In this document: positions 10,061-21,083 of the stretch, piece after piece
Numbering within the stretch: position 1 is the first letter of the stretch
Layout of the letters: each line of letters starts with the position of its first letter
Assembly (NCBI RefSeq): GCF_026642255.1
Contig: NZ_CP113264.1
Span: 2,046,001 to 2,110,000 of the forward strand
DNA: 64,000 nucleotides
From: Streptomonospora nanhaiensis
Lineage (GTDB): Bacteria > Actinomycetota > Actinomycetes > Streptosporangiales > Streptosporangiaceae
Direction: 5' to 3'
Translations under genes and position numbers: made by a program
The notes under the pieces: model-generated
Database searches by the model: none
The model's input: only the letters and a program-made list of their open reading frames with translations
What the model was told of the DNA's origin: nothing

Positions 10061-11127
10061 CACCCGTGCCCTCCCACGCCGTGCGCGCGGCCGCGGTCGC
10101 GCATGCCGGCTGCGGGCGCCGGCCCGTCCCGCCGCCCCTCCGCTCCCTGGCGCAGGGCCTGGCGGGCGCCGTGGTCGGCGCGGCCGCCGCCCGGGCCGCC
10201 TACGCCGTGCTCACCCTGCCCGAGCGCGCCTGCGCCCCCGCCGGGACGGGGGCGCAGGGCGCGACCGGCACGGCTCCCGGAGACCCCCGGGCGGAGGGCT
10301 CCGCGGGGGCACCCGGGGCGGACGCCCCCTCCGCCTGGCTGCGCCGCAACTTCCGGGGCCGCGTCGTCACCCTCCAGGAGGGACCGGCCCTGGCCTCGGG
10401 GGTGTGCGCCGCCAGCCTCCTCGTCCCCGGGCCGGCGCCGCGGGTGCGCGCCGCGTCCGCCCTCGCCGCGGCGGGGGCCGCCGCGTTCGGGGCCTACGAC
10501 GACCTCTCGGGCAACGGCCAGGCCCGCGGCCTGCGCGGACACCTGGCCGCGCTCGCGCGCGGAGAGGTCACCACCGGCCTGGTCAAGATGGTCGGCATCG
10601 GCGCCACCGGGGTCGCCGCCGCCTCCCTGCTGCGCCGCGGGCCGGTGGACACCCTGGTGGACGGCGCGCTCATCGCGGCCGGCGCCAACCTGGTCAACCT
10701 GTTCGACCTGCGCCCCGGCCGCGCCGCCAAGTTCGCCCTCCTCGCCGCGGCGCCGGCCCTGGCCTCGCCCGCGGCGCCCCTGCTCGGCCCGGTGGTGGGC
10801 GCCTGTTCCGCGCTGCTCCCCGACGAGCTGGCCGAACGCTCCATGCTTGGCGACGCGGGGGCCAACGCCCTGGGCGCGGCCCTCGGGGCCGCCGCCGTCG
10901 CGCAGGCGCCGCGCCCGGTGCGCCTGGCGCTGTTCGGCGCGGTGGCCGCACTGACCCTGGCCAGCGAGGTGACCAGTTTCTCCCGTGTCATCGACCGCGT
11001 CCCGGCCCTGCGCCGCCTCGACCAGTGGGGCAGGAGCCCCGTCCGCAGGACGGCCGCCGGAGGGGCGGAGGACGACGGGCGTGCCGGTGCTCCGGGCGAA
11101 GGGCGCCCGGTGGGGAGGTGCGCGTGA
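10057..11127 (+). CDS. MraY/WecA-family phospho-sugar transferase-like membrane protein
   Basis: A 356-residue polytopic protein resembling the polyprenyl-phosphate phospho-sugar transferase family. Diagnostic fragments are AYDDLSGNGQARGLRGHL near residue 147 (the aspartate-rich loop, here with a single DD), NLVNLFDLRPGRAAKFAL near residue 211, and MLGDAGANALGAALG near residue 266. Many alanine-rich hydrophobic segments fit a membrane enzyme. It is not the dcw-cluster mraY and probably acts on another lipid-linked sugar or is an adapted paralogue. It is joined by overlapping or adjacent codons to steB and murJ-like genes. Catalysis is inferred from the retained aspartates. Confidence 0.7.
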   Translation: MTPVPSHAVRAAAVAHAGCGRRPVPPPLRSLAQGLAGAVVGAAAARAAYAVLTLPERACAPAGTGAQGATGTAPGDPRAEGSAGAPGADAPSAWLRRNFRGRVVTLQEGPALASGVCAASLLVPGPAPRVRAASALAAAGAAAFGAYDDLSGNGQARGLRGHLAALARGEVTTGLVKMVGIGATGVAAASLLRRGPVDTLVDGALIAAGANLVNLFDLRPGRAAKFALLAAAPALASPAAPLLGPVVGACSALLPDELAERSMLGDAGANALGAALGAAAVAQAPRPVRLALFGAVAALTLASEVTSFSRVIDRVPALRRLDQWGRSPVRRTAAGGAEDDGRAGAPGEGRPVGRCA

Positions 11128-11128
11128 G

Positions 11129-12760
11129 GTGTCCGCGGTGTCCCGCGCCGTCCACGGCGTGACGAGCGGTGTCGGCGCGGCGGCGGCGCTCATCGCGGTG
11201 GCCACCGTGGGGGCGCGCCTGGCGGGGTTCGGCCGCACGGTGGTCTTCTCGCAGACCGTCGGCGACACCTGCCTGGGCACCGCGTACGTCACCGCGAACC
11301 AGATCCCCGCCGTCCTGTTCGAGATCGTCATCGGTGGGGCGCTCACGGCCGTGGTCGTCCCCGTCATGGCCTCGGCCGCCGCCCGCGGCGACCACGACCA
11401 GGTGCGCCGCACCGCGTCCGCGCTCATCACCTGGGTGCTGCTCCTGTCCGTCCCGCTGTCCGTCCTGCTCGCCCTCGCGGCGCCCCCGGTGATGGCGCTG
11501 ATGCTCGGAGCCGGAGCCGGCTGCGACGGGGAGGCACTGCTCGCCCTGTCCTCCCGCATGCTCGTGGTCTTCGCACCCCAGATCGTCTTCTACGGGCTGG
11601 CCTCGGTCCTGTACGGCGTCCTCCAGGCGCACCGCAGGTTCCTGGCGCCCGCACTGGCGCCGCTGCTGTCCAGCCTCGTGGTGATCGCCGCCTGCCTGGC
11701 CTTCGTGCCGTTGGGCGGCGGCCACCGCCAGGACGTCGCGGGCCTGCCGGCCGCGGCGGAGCTCACCCTGTCGCTCGGCACCACCGCGGGGGCGGCGGCC
11801 CTGTTCCTGACGGTGCTCGGCCCCGCCGCGCGGCTGAGGACGGGGCCCCGGCCGCGCCTGACGTTCCCCGCCGGGGTGGGGGAGCGGGTGCGCTCCCTGG
11901 CGGCGGCGTCACTGCTGCCGCTGGTGGCCATGCAGGTGTGCCTCCTGCTGTCGGTGGCGCTGGCCAACTGGGGTGGGGGCGCGGGGGCGGCCGTGCTCTA
12001 CACCTACGCGTGGGCCCTGTTCACCCTCCCGTACGGGGTGATCGCGGTCCCCATCGCGACGAGCGCCTTCACCGCCCTCGCCGTGGCCCACGCCGAACAC
12101 GACCGGGAGGGGTTCGCCGCGCTCGCCGCCGGAGGCGCCCGCGCCTGTGTGGTGGCCACAGCCGGGGTGGGCACCGCGCTGGCGGCCGCCGCCGCCCCGG
12201 TGGCCGGGGTCTTCGCCCAGCAGGATCCGCAGACCCTCGAGCGCGCCCTGCTGGCCTACGCTCCGGGTGTGGTGGGCTTCGGCCTGGTCGCCCTGCTCAG
12301 CCGGGCCCTGTACGCGTCCCACCACGGACGTTCCGCCGCCGCGGCCCAGGTGGTGGGATGGCTCGTGGTGACGGTGTGCGCCGCGGTTCTGGTGTGGCTG
12401 CTCCCCCCGGGATGGTCGATCGCCGGACTGGGCGCGGCCAGCACGGTCGGCCTGACCCTGGCCGCCGTACTGCTCTGCGCGGGCGTGGCGCGCGCGCACG
12501 GCCGCGGCGCCCTGGCGGGTGTGGCGCGCTCGGTGCTGGCCGCCGCCCTCGGCGGCGGCGCCGGATGGGTGGCGGGCCGTGCGGTCGCCGGGCTCCTGCC
12601 CGCCGACGGGGTGTGGCAGTCGGCGGGGGCGGCCGCCTCGGCGGGCGCCGCGGGGCTGGTGGTCTACGCGGCGGTCGCGGCCCTGGCGGACCGTGCCGCC
12701 GTGCGGGCCGTCGCCGACCGGGCCAGGACCGTACTCGAACGCAGGAGGGGGAAGCGGTGA
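11129..12760 (+). CDS. murJ: MurJ/MviN-like lipid II flippase family protein
   Basis: A 543-residue protein with about 14 predicted membrane segments. The N-terminal ARLAGFGRTVVFSQTVGDTC and AYVTANQIPAVLFEIVIGGA are the MurJ/MviN family signature, and SVLYGVLQAHRRFLAPALAP is conserved in the middle. Such proteins move lipid-linked cell-wall precursors across the membrane. The GTG at 11129 follows the previous stop by one base and has GGGGAGG upstream; a longer frame upstream overlaps the MraY-like gene and is rejected. It may be a second MurJ paralogue dedicated to this operon, since core MurJ of actinomycetes usually lies near the chromosome end beside trxB. Confidence 0.8.
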   Translation: MSAVSRAVHGVTSGVGAAAALIAVATVGARLAGFGRTVVFSQTVGDTCLGTAYVTANQIPAVLFEIVIGGALTAVVVPVMASAAARGDHDQVRRTASALITWVLLLSVPLSVLLALAAPPVMALMLGAGAGCDGEALLALSSRMLVVFAPQIVFYGLASVLYGVLQAHRRFLAPALAPLLSSLVVIAACLAFVPLGGGHRQDVAGLPAAAELTLSLGTTAGAAALFLTVLGPAARLRTGPRPRLTFPAGVGERVRSLAAASLLPLVAMQVCLLLSVALANWGGGAGAAVLYTYAWALFTLPYGVIAVPIATSAFTALAVAHAEHDREGFAALAAGGARACVVATAGVGTALAAAAAPVAGVFAQQDPQTLERALLAYAPGVVGFGLVALLSRALYASHHGRSAAAAQVVGWLVVTVCAAVLVWLLPPGWSIAGLGAASTVGLTLAAVLLCAGVARAHGRGALAGVARSVLAAALGGGAGWVAGRAVAGLLPADGVWQSAGAAASAGAAGLVVYAAVAALADRAAVRAVADRARTVLERRRGKR

Positions 12761-13839
12761 ACGGCAGGATCGCGCTGGTCGTCGGTACCAGCACAGGAGG
12801 CGTCGGCCGCCACGTCCGCTCACTGGGCGCGGGACTGCGCGCCCGCGGGTACCGGGTGGCGGTGCTCGGCCCGGCCGAGGCCGAGCAGGAGTTCGGGTTC
12901 ACCTCGGAGGGCCTGCGCTTCTCCCCTGTGCCCATCGGCCCCGCGCCCTCGGCGGGGGACCCCGGCGCGGTGCTGCTCCTGCGCTCGCTGACGCGCGGCG
13001 CGGACGTGGTCCACGCGCACGGGATGCGCGCCGGGGCCCTCTGCGCGCTGGCGGGCGCCCGGCCGCTGGTGGTGACGGCGCACAACGCGCCGCCGCCGGT
13101 CGGGGGCCTCCTGGCCCTGGCCTACCCCCTTCTGGAACGGATCGTGGCCCACCGCGCGGACGCGGTGCTGGGGGTGTCCGGCGACCTGGTGCGGCGGATG
13201 CGCGCGCTCGGGGCGCGGGAGGCCCGCCTCGCCGTGGTGGCCGCGCCGGAGACGGGGACGCCGCTGAACGGGCGCGAGGCCACGCGCGCCGACCTGGCGG
13301 TCCTTCCCGAGCGCCCCCTGCTGCTGACCATCGGCCGGCTCGCGGAACAGAAGGGGCTGCACATGCTCCTGGACGCGGCGCCCTCCATCGCCGACCGCAG
13401 CCCGGAGCCGGTGATCGCGATCGCCGGGGACGGCCCCCTCTGGGGCCGCCTGCACGACACGGCGGCCGAGATGGACGCCGACGTGCGCATGCTCGGCCAC
13501 CGCTCGGACGTGGCCGACCTCCTCGCCGCCGCGGACGTGTTCTGTCTCACCAGCCGGTGGGAGGGGCCGTCGCTGGTGATCATGGAGGCGCTGCGGGCGG
13601 GGCTCCCCGTGGTCTCCACCCGGGTCGGGGGGATCCCCGACCTGTACGCGGGGACGGTGCTGATGGTGCCGCCGGGGGACACGGAGGCGTTCGCGGCAGC
13701 GGTGGGGCGGGTCCTGGACGACCCCGTGCTGGCCGCGGACCTGCGGACCCGTGCACGGGAGACCGCGCGGACGCTGCCGAGCGAGGAGGACGCGGTGGAG
13801 GCCGCCGCCGCCGTCTACAAGTCGGTGCTCCGCCGCTGA
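12757..13839 (+). CDS. Glycosyltransferase family 4 protein
   Basis: A 360-residue GT-B fold enzyme. It starts with the GVGRHVRSLGAGL donor/acceptor loop typical of GT4. The C-terminal nucleotide-sugar domain has LLTIGRLAEQKGLHMLLDA near residue 188 and the EX7E-type motif in SRWEGPSLVIMEALRAGLPV near residue 266. The start GTG overlaps the murJ-like stop (GTGA) and is preceded by GGAGGGG. It closes the steA-to-GT operon, so it may add a sugar to a lipid carrier made by the MraY-like enzyme and exported by the flippase. Substrates are unknown. Confidence 0.88.
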   Translation: MNGRIALVVGTSTGGVGRHVRSLGAGLRARGYRVAVLGPAEAEQEFGFTSEGLRFSPVPIGPAPSAGDPGAVLLLRSLTRGADVVHAHGMRAGALCALAGARPLVVTAHNAPPPVGGLLALAYPLLERIVAHRADAVLGVSGDLVRRMRALGAREARLAVVAAPETGTPLNGREATRADLAVLPERPLLLTIGRLAEQKGLHMLLDAAPSIADRSPEPVIAIAGDGPLWGRLHDTAAEMDADVRMLGHRSDVADLLAAADVFCLTSRWEGPSLVIMEALRAGLPVVSTRVGGIPDLYAGTVLMVPPGDTEAFAAAVGRVLDDPVLAADLRTRARETARTLPSEEDAVEAAAAVYKSVLRR

Positions 13840-13878
13840 TCCGCGGGGCGCCGGGGGCGGGGCGGGGCGCGGCAGGAT

Positions 13879-13914
13879 CCCCCGGGCCGGGGGACGGGGA
13901 CCCCTACCCGGGGG
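13879..13914 (+). terminator. Hairpin after the steA operon
   Basis: CCCCCGGG and CCCGGGGG arms, 20 bases apart with a G-rich loop, occur 40 bases after the glycosyltransferase stop. There is no T-tract, as usual for very GC-rich actinobacteria. It is the likely end of the five-gene operon. Confidence 0.4.
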
Positions 13915-13940
13915 CCTGACCCATGTGTCCCGGAGGAGCG

Positions 13941-13994
13941 ATGAATACCACCGCCGCCGCCTCTTCCCGGGAGGGGCCGGAGATGCCATCCTGA
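13941..13994 (+). CDS. Possible 17-codon ORF with strong ribosome-binding site
   Basis: A perfect GGAGGAG lies two bases before an ATG that opens a 17-residue frame (MNTTAAASSREGPEMPS). It ends about 60 bases before the Mn2+ riboswitch of terC. Spacing of the GGAGG core to the ATG is acceptable. No homologue is known to me; it may be a leader peptide or chance. Confidence 0.25.
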   Translation: MNTTAAASSREGPEMPS

Positions 13995-14049
13995 TCCGTG
14001 GGTCCGAAGGTGTGTCACGGAGTGCGCACGACCGGTACCCTTGGTTTCA

Positions 14050-14165
14050 CGTGAGGGGAGTATCCCTGTCGCGGCGGTGTCGTCATCACGGAGTACAGAG
14101 TCGTTCTCCCGGTGCCGTCGGTTCACGTCCTCAGGACGTGAGCGGGAGAGACCTCCGGTAGTTCG
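14050..14165 (+). ncRNA. yybP-ykoY (Mn2+) riboswitch upstream of terC
   Basis: The segment has the conserved landmarks of this class in the right order. There is a 5' GGGGAGTA (14055-14062), an internal TCATCACGG loop (14083-14091), a peripheral hairpin CACGTCC-TCA-GGACGTG (14124-14140), and the 3' GAGACCTCCGG block (14148-14158). The two conserved loops bring the Mn2+ site together in known structures. It lies about 50 bases before the terC start, and TerC/Alx proteins are the classic target of this riboswitch. Boundaries are approximate. Confidence 0.8.
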
Positions 14166-14213
14166 ACGTGCGTGCACACTGCTCGCGCGCACCAACCGGA
14201 GGAGAATCCGTCC

Positions 14214-15233
14214 GTGGACGTTCCCATGTGGGTGTGGGCTGCGACGATCGGTGGAATGATCGCCATCCTGGTGATCGACCTGGCCATCGTCGACCACCCC
14301 TGGAGCAAGAACAAGGGTCCCCAGGAGTTCGGGATCAAGCAGGCCGCCTGGTGGGCGGTCTTCTACATCGGCATCGCCATCCTCTTCGGTCTCGGGGTCT
14401 GGTACTTCGGCGGCGGTTCGGCCGGCGCGGAGTACTTCGCGGGCTTCGTCACCGAGAAGAGCCTGAGCATCGACAACCTCTTCGTGTTCTACCTCATCCT
14501 GAGCTCCTTCGCGGTGCCCAGGAAGTACCAGCACGAGGTCCTGCTCGTCGGCATCGTCATCGCGATCGTCATGCGCGGCATCTTCATCGCCCTCGGCGCC
14601 CAGGTGATCAACGCCTGGAGCGAGGTGTTCTACCTCTTCGGCGCCTTCCTGATCTACACCGGTTACAAGATCGTCCGTGACCACATGAAGGGCGACGAGG
14701 AGGAGAAGGACTTCACGCAGACCCCCGTGGTCCGCCTGGTCAAGCGCTTCTGGCCGGTCAGCAGCGACTACCACGGCGCCAAGCTGACCGTGAAGCTCGA
14801 CGGCAAGCGCCACGTCACCCCGATGCTCCTGGTCATCCTCGCGATCGGCGTCATCGACCTGGTCTTCGCGGTCGACTCCATCCCGGCGATCTTCGGCCTG
14901 ACCCAGGACACCTACATCGTCTTCACCGCCAACGCCTTCGCCCTGCTGGGCCTGCGCCAGCTGTACTTCCTGCTGGCCGGCCTGATGGACCGCCTGGCCT
15001 ACATCAGCTGGGGCCTGTCGGCGATCATGGTCTTCATCGGCGTGAAGATGATCTTCCACGCGCTGCACGAGAACGGCATCCACATCGTCGACATCGGCAT
15101 CGGCACCTCGCTGACCGTGATCCTCGGCATCATGACGATCACCATCGTCGGAAGCCTCGTCAAGTCCAGGATCGACGAGCGCAACAAGCCCGCCGTCGAG
15201 GAGGAGAAGGACGTTCCGGTCGACAGGTCCTGA
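14214..15233 (+). CDS. terC: TerC family integral membrane protein, probable Mn2+ exporter
   Basis: A 339-residue protein with about nine membrane segments. Conserved acidic membrane motifs are present: FVTEKSLSIDNLFVFYLI near residue 78 and VIDLVFAVDSIPAIFGLTQD near residue 213. TerC/Alx proteins export manganese and help load secreted metalloproteins. The GTG at 14214 follows GGAGGAG by 9-10 bases; an ATG at 14226 is an alternative. The upstream yybP-ykoY riboswitch strongly supports manganese-induced expression. Confidence 0.9.
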   Translation: MDVPMWVWAATIGGMIAILVIDLAIVDHPWSKNKGPQEFGIKQAAWWAVFYIGIAILFGLGVWYFGGGSAGAEYFAGFVTEKSLSIDNLFVFYLILSSFAVPRKYQHEVLLVGIVIAIVMRGIFIALGAQVINAWSEVFYLFGAFLIYTGYKIVRDHMKGDEEEKDFTQTPVVRLVKRFWPVSSDYHGAKLTVKLDGKRHVTPMLLVILAIGVIDLVFAVDSIPAIFGLTQDTYIVFTANAFALLGLRQLYFLLAGLMDRLAYISWGLSAIMVFIGVKMIFHALHENGIHIVDIGIGTSLTVILGIMTITIVGSLVKSRIDERNKPAVEEEKDVPVDRS

Positions 15234-15287
15234 TCCCGGGCGGGCGGCCTCCGGGCGGCCCGCGGACATCCTGCGGAACGGCCTTTT

Positions 15288-15303
15288 TCGAACAGCTGTT
15301 CGT
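15288..15303 (+). promoter_or_regulatory. LexA (SOS) box of uvrA
   Basis: TCGAACAGCTGTTCGT matches the actinobacterial LexA consensus TCGAAC-N4-GTTCGA at all but the last base. It is followed at once by TATAGT (15305-15310), a good -10 element, so LexA bound here would block the promoter. The uvrA start lies about 245 bases downstream, leaving a long 5' leader. Confidence 0.82.
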
Positions 15304-15304
15304 C

Positions 15305-15310
15305 TATAGT
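15305..15310 (+). promoter_or_regulatory. Candidate -10 element of the uvrA promoter
   Basis: TATAGT sits two bases after the LexA box. No good -35 is visible under the box. The rest of 15311-15554 is leader with no ORF I trust. Confidence 0.5.
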
Positions 15311-15554
15311 GGTGGTGTCCTGGCGCGCGAGCGCCGGGGCACCACCACTTCTCCGTAGTGGAAGAAACCGACGTCGGCGATCGTTAGTCTTGACGGACGG
15401 GGAAGGCCGGAGGCCTCCCCGTATCCCCTCACCGGCCCGATTCCGAGGCCGAGGCGGTCGCCTGAGGCCGTTCGCCCGCCACGCCGCGAAGCCACACACG
15501 GGTCGCCCGCCGTCATCGGACGCGGTCCGCGCCCCGGTGTGCCTATGCCGAAGG

Positions 15555-18401
<2,847 letters not shown>

Positions 18402-18421
18402 CGGTCCGGGGCCGAACGGGC

Positions 18422-18449
18422 CCGCCCCCGCCGGGTTCGGCGGGGGCGG
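18422..18449 (+). terminator. Terminator hairpin after uvrA
   Basis: CCGCCCCCGCC and GGCGGGGGCGG form a perfect 11-bp stem around a GGGTTC loop, starting 20 bases after the uvrA stop. No T-tract follows. Confidence 0.7.
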
Positions 18450-18632
18450 ACCACTCGCCGTCCCGGGCCGGGGCCGGGACGGGACGCCCGGCGCCGGGCG
18501 GGCCCCGGAAGGGGCCGGCCACAGCGGATCGGCCCGTTCACGACGGGTGCCGCCGGGTGGGTACAGTCGGGCGTGTCCGTGCGCCACCCTGCCCCGGGCA
18601 GCCCCTCGACAGCCAGGAGGTCGGCCACCGCC

Positions 18633-19334
18633 ATGAACGCTCCCCCGCCCGGACCCGAACACGGAGTGCGGCCGGAGGGCCGCCAGGAGCCGCCCCACGA
18701 CCGGGCGTACGGGCACGCCCCCGCGGACCCGGCCGAGACCACCGTGCCCGCCGCCGGGCACGCGGCCCCCTCCGCCCCTCCCGGGCCCGAGCGGCTGTAC
18801 CCGCTGGCGGGCTGGCGGACCCGGGTCCTGGCCAGGCTCATCGACCTCGTCCTGGTCGCCCTGCCCGCGCTGCTCGTCGGACTCGTCGTGACGCTGGCCT
18901 GGGTCGGGGTCCAGCAGGTCTCCAACGGGTCGACGCAGGGCATCGAGGACCGGTACCCGGTCTTCCTGTCGGTGGTCTGGTTCGCGTTCTACACCGGCTA
19001 CGAGACCTTCGCCCTCACCCGCCGGCACCAGACCCTGGGCAAGCGCAGGCTGGGGCTGAAGGTGGCGCCGGTGGAGGGCACCGGCAGCCTGGGCGCCGTG
19101 CGCATCACCGCCCTGGTCGTGCGCGCCGCGCTGCTGGCGCTGCCCTTCCTGTTCGTGTACCTGCTGTTCTTCGCCCTCGGCTGGCTCTGGTGGCTGCTGG
19201 TCGCCGTCATGGCGGTGCTCACCGGCGGCATGGCCGCCTGGAACAGGCCCAACCGGCAGGGCCTGCACGACAGGATCGCGGGGACCGTGGTGCTCGACGT
19301 CGCCGACCCGCAGGCGCACCCCCCGGCCCCGTAG
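18633..19334 (+). CDS. RDD family membrane protein
   Basis: A 233-residue protein with a Pro/Ala-rich cytoplasmic N-terminus and then the RDD domain. The family's first R and D are in GWRTRVLARLIDLVLVALPA near residue 70, and the later QGLHDRIAGTVVL block is conserved near the end. Three or four membrane helices are visible. The middle TLGKRRLGLKV motif is also typical. Function is not established; some RDD proteins are ion transport related. The ATG at 18633 has CAGGAGG 12 bases before it and is preferred to the earlier in-frame start. Confidence 0.83.
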   Translation: MNAPPPGPEHGVRPEGRQEPPHDRAYGHAPADPAETTVPAAGHAAPSAPPGPERLYPLAGWRTRVLARLIDLVLVALPALLVGLVVTLAWVGVQQVSNGSTQGIEDRYPVFLSVVWFAFYTGYETFALTRRHQTLGKRRLGLKVAPVEGTGSLGAVRITALVVRAALLALPFLFVYLLFFALGWLWWLLVAVMAVLTGGMAAWNRPNRQGLHDRIAGTVVLDVADPQAHPPAP

Positions 19335-19389
19335 CCCCGGCCGGAGGAGCTTCCCGAGGGGCCCCGGCGCAGGGCACCCCTCCATGCCT

Positions 19390-19404
19390 ACTACATTGTG
19401 TAGT
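19390..19404 (+). promoter_or_regulatory. BlaI/CopY-type operator candidate upstream of the Rieske gene
   Basis: ACTACA-TTG-TGTAGT is a perfect inverted repeat with 6-bp arms, in the style of BlaI/MecI/CopY family operators (TACA near TGTA). It is followed by an AT-rich GATATT stretch and lies 34 bases before the preferred gene start, a promoter-like place. No BlaI-family regulator gene is present in the window. Confidence 0.5.
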
Positions 19405-19437
19405 GATATTTCCGCGCAGGTGAGGGAGCGTTCGGTC

Positions 19438-19854
19438 GTGGCCGGTAAGAGGACGTGCGGGTGCGGGGTGAGCAGGCGGAGCCTGCTCGGAACGGCGGGC
19501 GCGGCGGCGGCCGTCACGGCCGTGAGCGCCTGCGGCGGGGAACCGCCCCGTCCGCAGGACGTCCGGCGCGGCCAGGTGGTCGGCCAGACCACCGACGTCC
19601 CCGAGGGGGCGGGCGCGGTCTTCCACCACAGCAAGCTGGTGGTGACCCAGCCGGAGAAGGACGACTACCGGGCGTTCAGCGCCTCCTGCACGCACGGGGG
19701 CTGCACCGTCCAGGAGGTCGACGACGTCATCCGGTGCCTGTGCCACGGGAGCGAGTTCGACATCTCGACGGGCGAGGTGGTCACCGGTCCGGCGCAGGAG
19801 CCGCTGGAGGGGTTCACCGTCACGATCGACGGCGAGGACATCATCCTGGACTGA
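19438..19854 (+). CDS. Rieske [2Fe-2S] protein with Tat/lipoprotein signal
   Basis: A 138-residue secreted iron-sulphur protein. A twin-arginine signal (SRRSLLGTAGAAAAVTAV) ends in a lipobox-like VSACGG, so it should be exported folded and anchored by lipid. The Rieske ligands are both present: CTHGGC (C-x-H) near residue 81 and CLCHGSEF (C-x2-H) near residue 100. The GTG at 19438 is chosen over an ATG at 19384 because the earlier start would put the coding region across the palindromic operator and because GAGGGAG lies upstream of the GTG. Redox partner unknown. Confidence 0.88.
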   Translation: MAGKRTCGCGVSRRSLLGTAGAAAAVTAVSACGGEPPRPQDVRRGQVVGQTTDVPEGAGAVFHHSKLVVTQPEKDDYRAFSASCTHGGCTVQEVDDVIRCLCHGSEFDISTGEVVTGPAQEPLEGFTVTIDGEDIILD

Positions 19855-19906
19855 CCAGGAGCGCCCCCGGGGCCCGGCCCCGGGACGGATCGGTCCCGCA
19901 CGCACG

Positions 19907-19939
19907 ACGGCGCCCGGAGCGCGGGGCCCCGGGCGCCGT
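19907..19939. terminator. Bidirectional terminator between Rieske and mscS genes
   Basis: ACGGCGCCCGG and CCGGGCGCCGT form a perfect 11-bp stem in the 95-base space between two convergent genes, so it can serve both. Confidence 0.7.
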
Positions 19940-19949
19940 TCGCGTCGGA

Positions 19950-21083
19950 TCAGCTCTCCCCGGGGTCTCCTCCGGGAGGGCCGGTGACGCCGTTCGGCTC
20001 CCGGCGGCGGAACGCCGAGGTGGGGAACTGCGTGGCGTACGAGGCGTCGTCGTCCCCCGAGACGAACTCGGTGCGGCTGCGCGGCAGCGACTCGGGGTAG
20101 TGCGCGACCAGCCACCCGATCAGGTGCTCGCGGATCTCGCAGGCGATGTCCCACTGGGTCCCGGTGTCGGCGGCGGTCGCGACCACCCGCACGATCACCT
20201 CGCCCGTCTGGGTGACGTCGACGACCTGGCACGACCAGCTGCGCCCGTCCCAGTTGGAGCTGGAGGTGATCAGGCGGCCGGCCTCCTCGCGCAGCTCCGC
20301 GATCGGGACCTCCCAGTCCAGGGGGAGCATGACCTTCGCGGTGATCGCCGTGCCCTGCTTGGTCCAGTTCTCGAAGCTGGTCGTGGTGAAGTTCGCGACC
20401 GGCACGACCAGGCGGCGCTCGTCCCAGATCTTGATGGTGACGTTGACCAGGCTCAGCTCCTCGACGCGCCCCCACTCGCCCTCGACCACGACCACGTCGC
20501 CGATGCGCAGCGCGTCGCTGAAGGCCAGCTGGAGCCCGGCGAACAGGTTGCTCAGGGTCGACTGGGCCGCGACACCGGCGACGATGCCGATGATGCCCGC
20601 GGAGGCCAGCAGCCCGGCGCCGAGCGCCCGCACGGAGTCGAACGTGAACAGTATCGACGCGATGGCCAGGACCACGATGATCGACGTGATGACCCGGCGC
20701 AGCAGCCGCACCTGGGTCTGGAGGCGCCGGGCCTTGCGGTCGGCGTCGCCGTTGGCGACCGACAGCCGGGCGAGGACCATGTCGGTGACGGCGTGCGCCA
20801 GGCTGATGCCCAGCGCCGTCAGCGACCCGATCATGAGGATCTGCATCGCGTGCTCGATGACCTGGTACGTGCTCCAGGGCACGTCCTGCCGCTCGGGCAG
20901 CGCGAGGTTGGCGCCGACCACCGCGGCCGCCGTGTAGCCGGAGACGCGCGTGCGCGCGACCACGTAGTCCGCGACGCGCCAGGCCTTGGCCAGCTTGTTC
21001 TTGAGCACCCATCTGATGGCGAACACCAGCAGCAGAGCGAGCGTGACGGCGATGCCGATCGCGATCCATTGGGAGGGGTCCAC
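19950..21083 (-). CDS. MscS-family mechanosensitive ion channel protein
   Basis: A 377-residue protein. Three or four N-terminal membrane helices are visible (WIAIGIAVTLALLLVFAIRW, ILMIGSLTALGISLAHAV, ITSIIVVLAIASILFTF). They are followed by the pore-lining helix ALGAGLLASAGIIGIVAGVA and then the AAQSTLSNLFAGLQLAF turn of the MscS domain. The beta domain begins at RIGDVVVVEGEWGRVEEL. It would release solutes on hypo-osmotic shock, though larger family members can have other gating. The GTG start has GGAGGA upstream. Confidence 0.9.
   Translation of the reverse strand: MDPSQWIAIGIAVTLALLLVFAIRWVLKNKLAKAWRVADYVVARTRVSGYTAAAVVGANLALPERQDVPWSTYQVIEHAMQILMIGSLTALGISLAHAVTDMVLARLSVANGDADRKARRLQTQVRLLRRVITSIIVVLAIASILFTFDSVRALGAGLLASAGIIGIVAGVAAQSTLSNLFAGLQLAFSDALRIGDVVVVEGEWGRVEELSLVNVTIKIWDERRLVVPVANFTTTSFENWTKQGTAITAKVMLPLDWEVPIAELREEAGRLITSSSNWDGRSWSCQVVDVTQTGEVIVRVVATAADTGTQWDIACEIREHLIGWLVAHYPESLPRSRTEFVSGDDDASYATQFPTSAFRRREPNGVTGPPGGDPGES

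Noticed and set aside
9406..11559. 717-codon minus-strand frame opposite steB, MraY-like and murJ-like genes
   Set aside because: Low-complexity composition, no ribosome site, fully antisense to well-supported genes.
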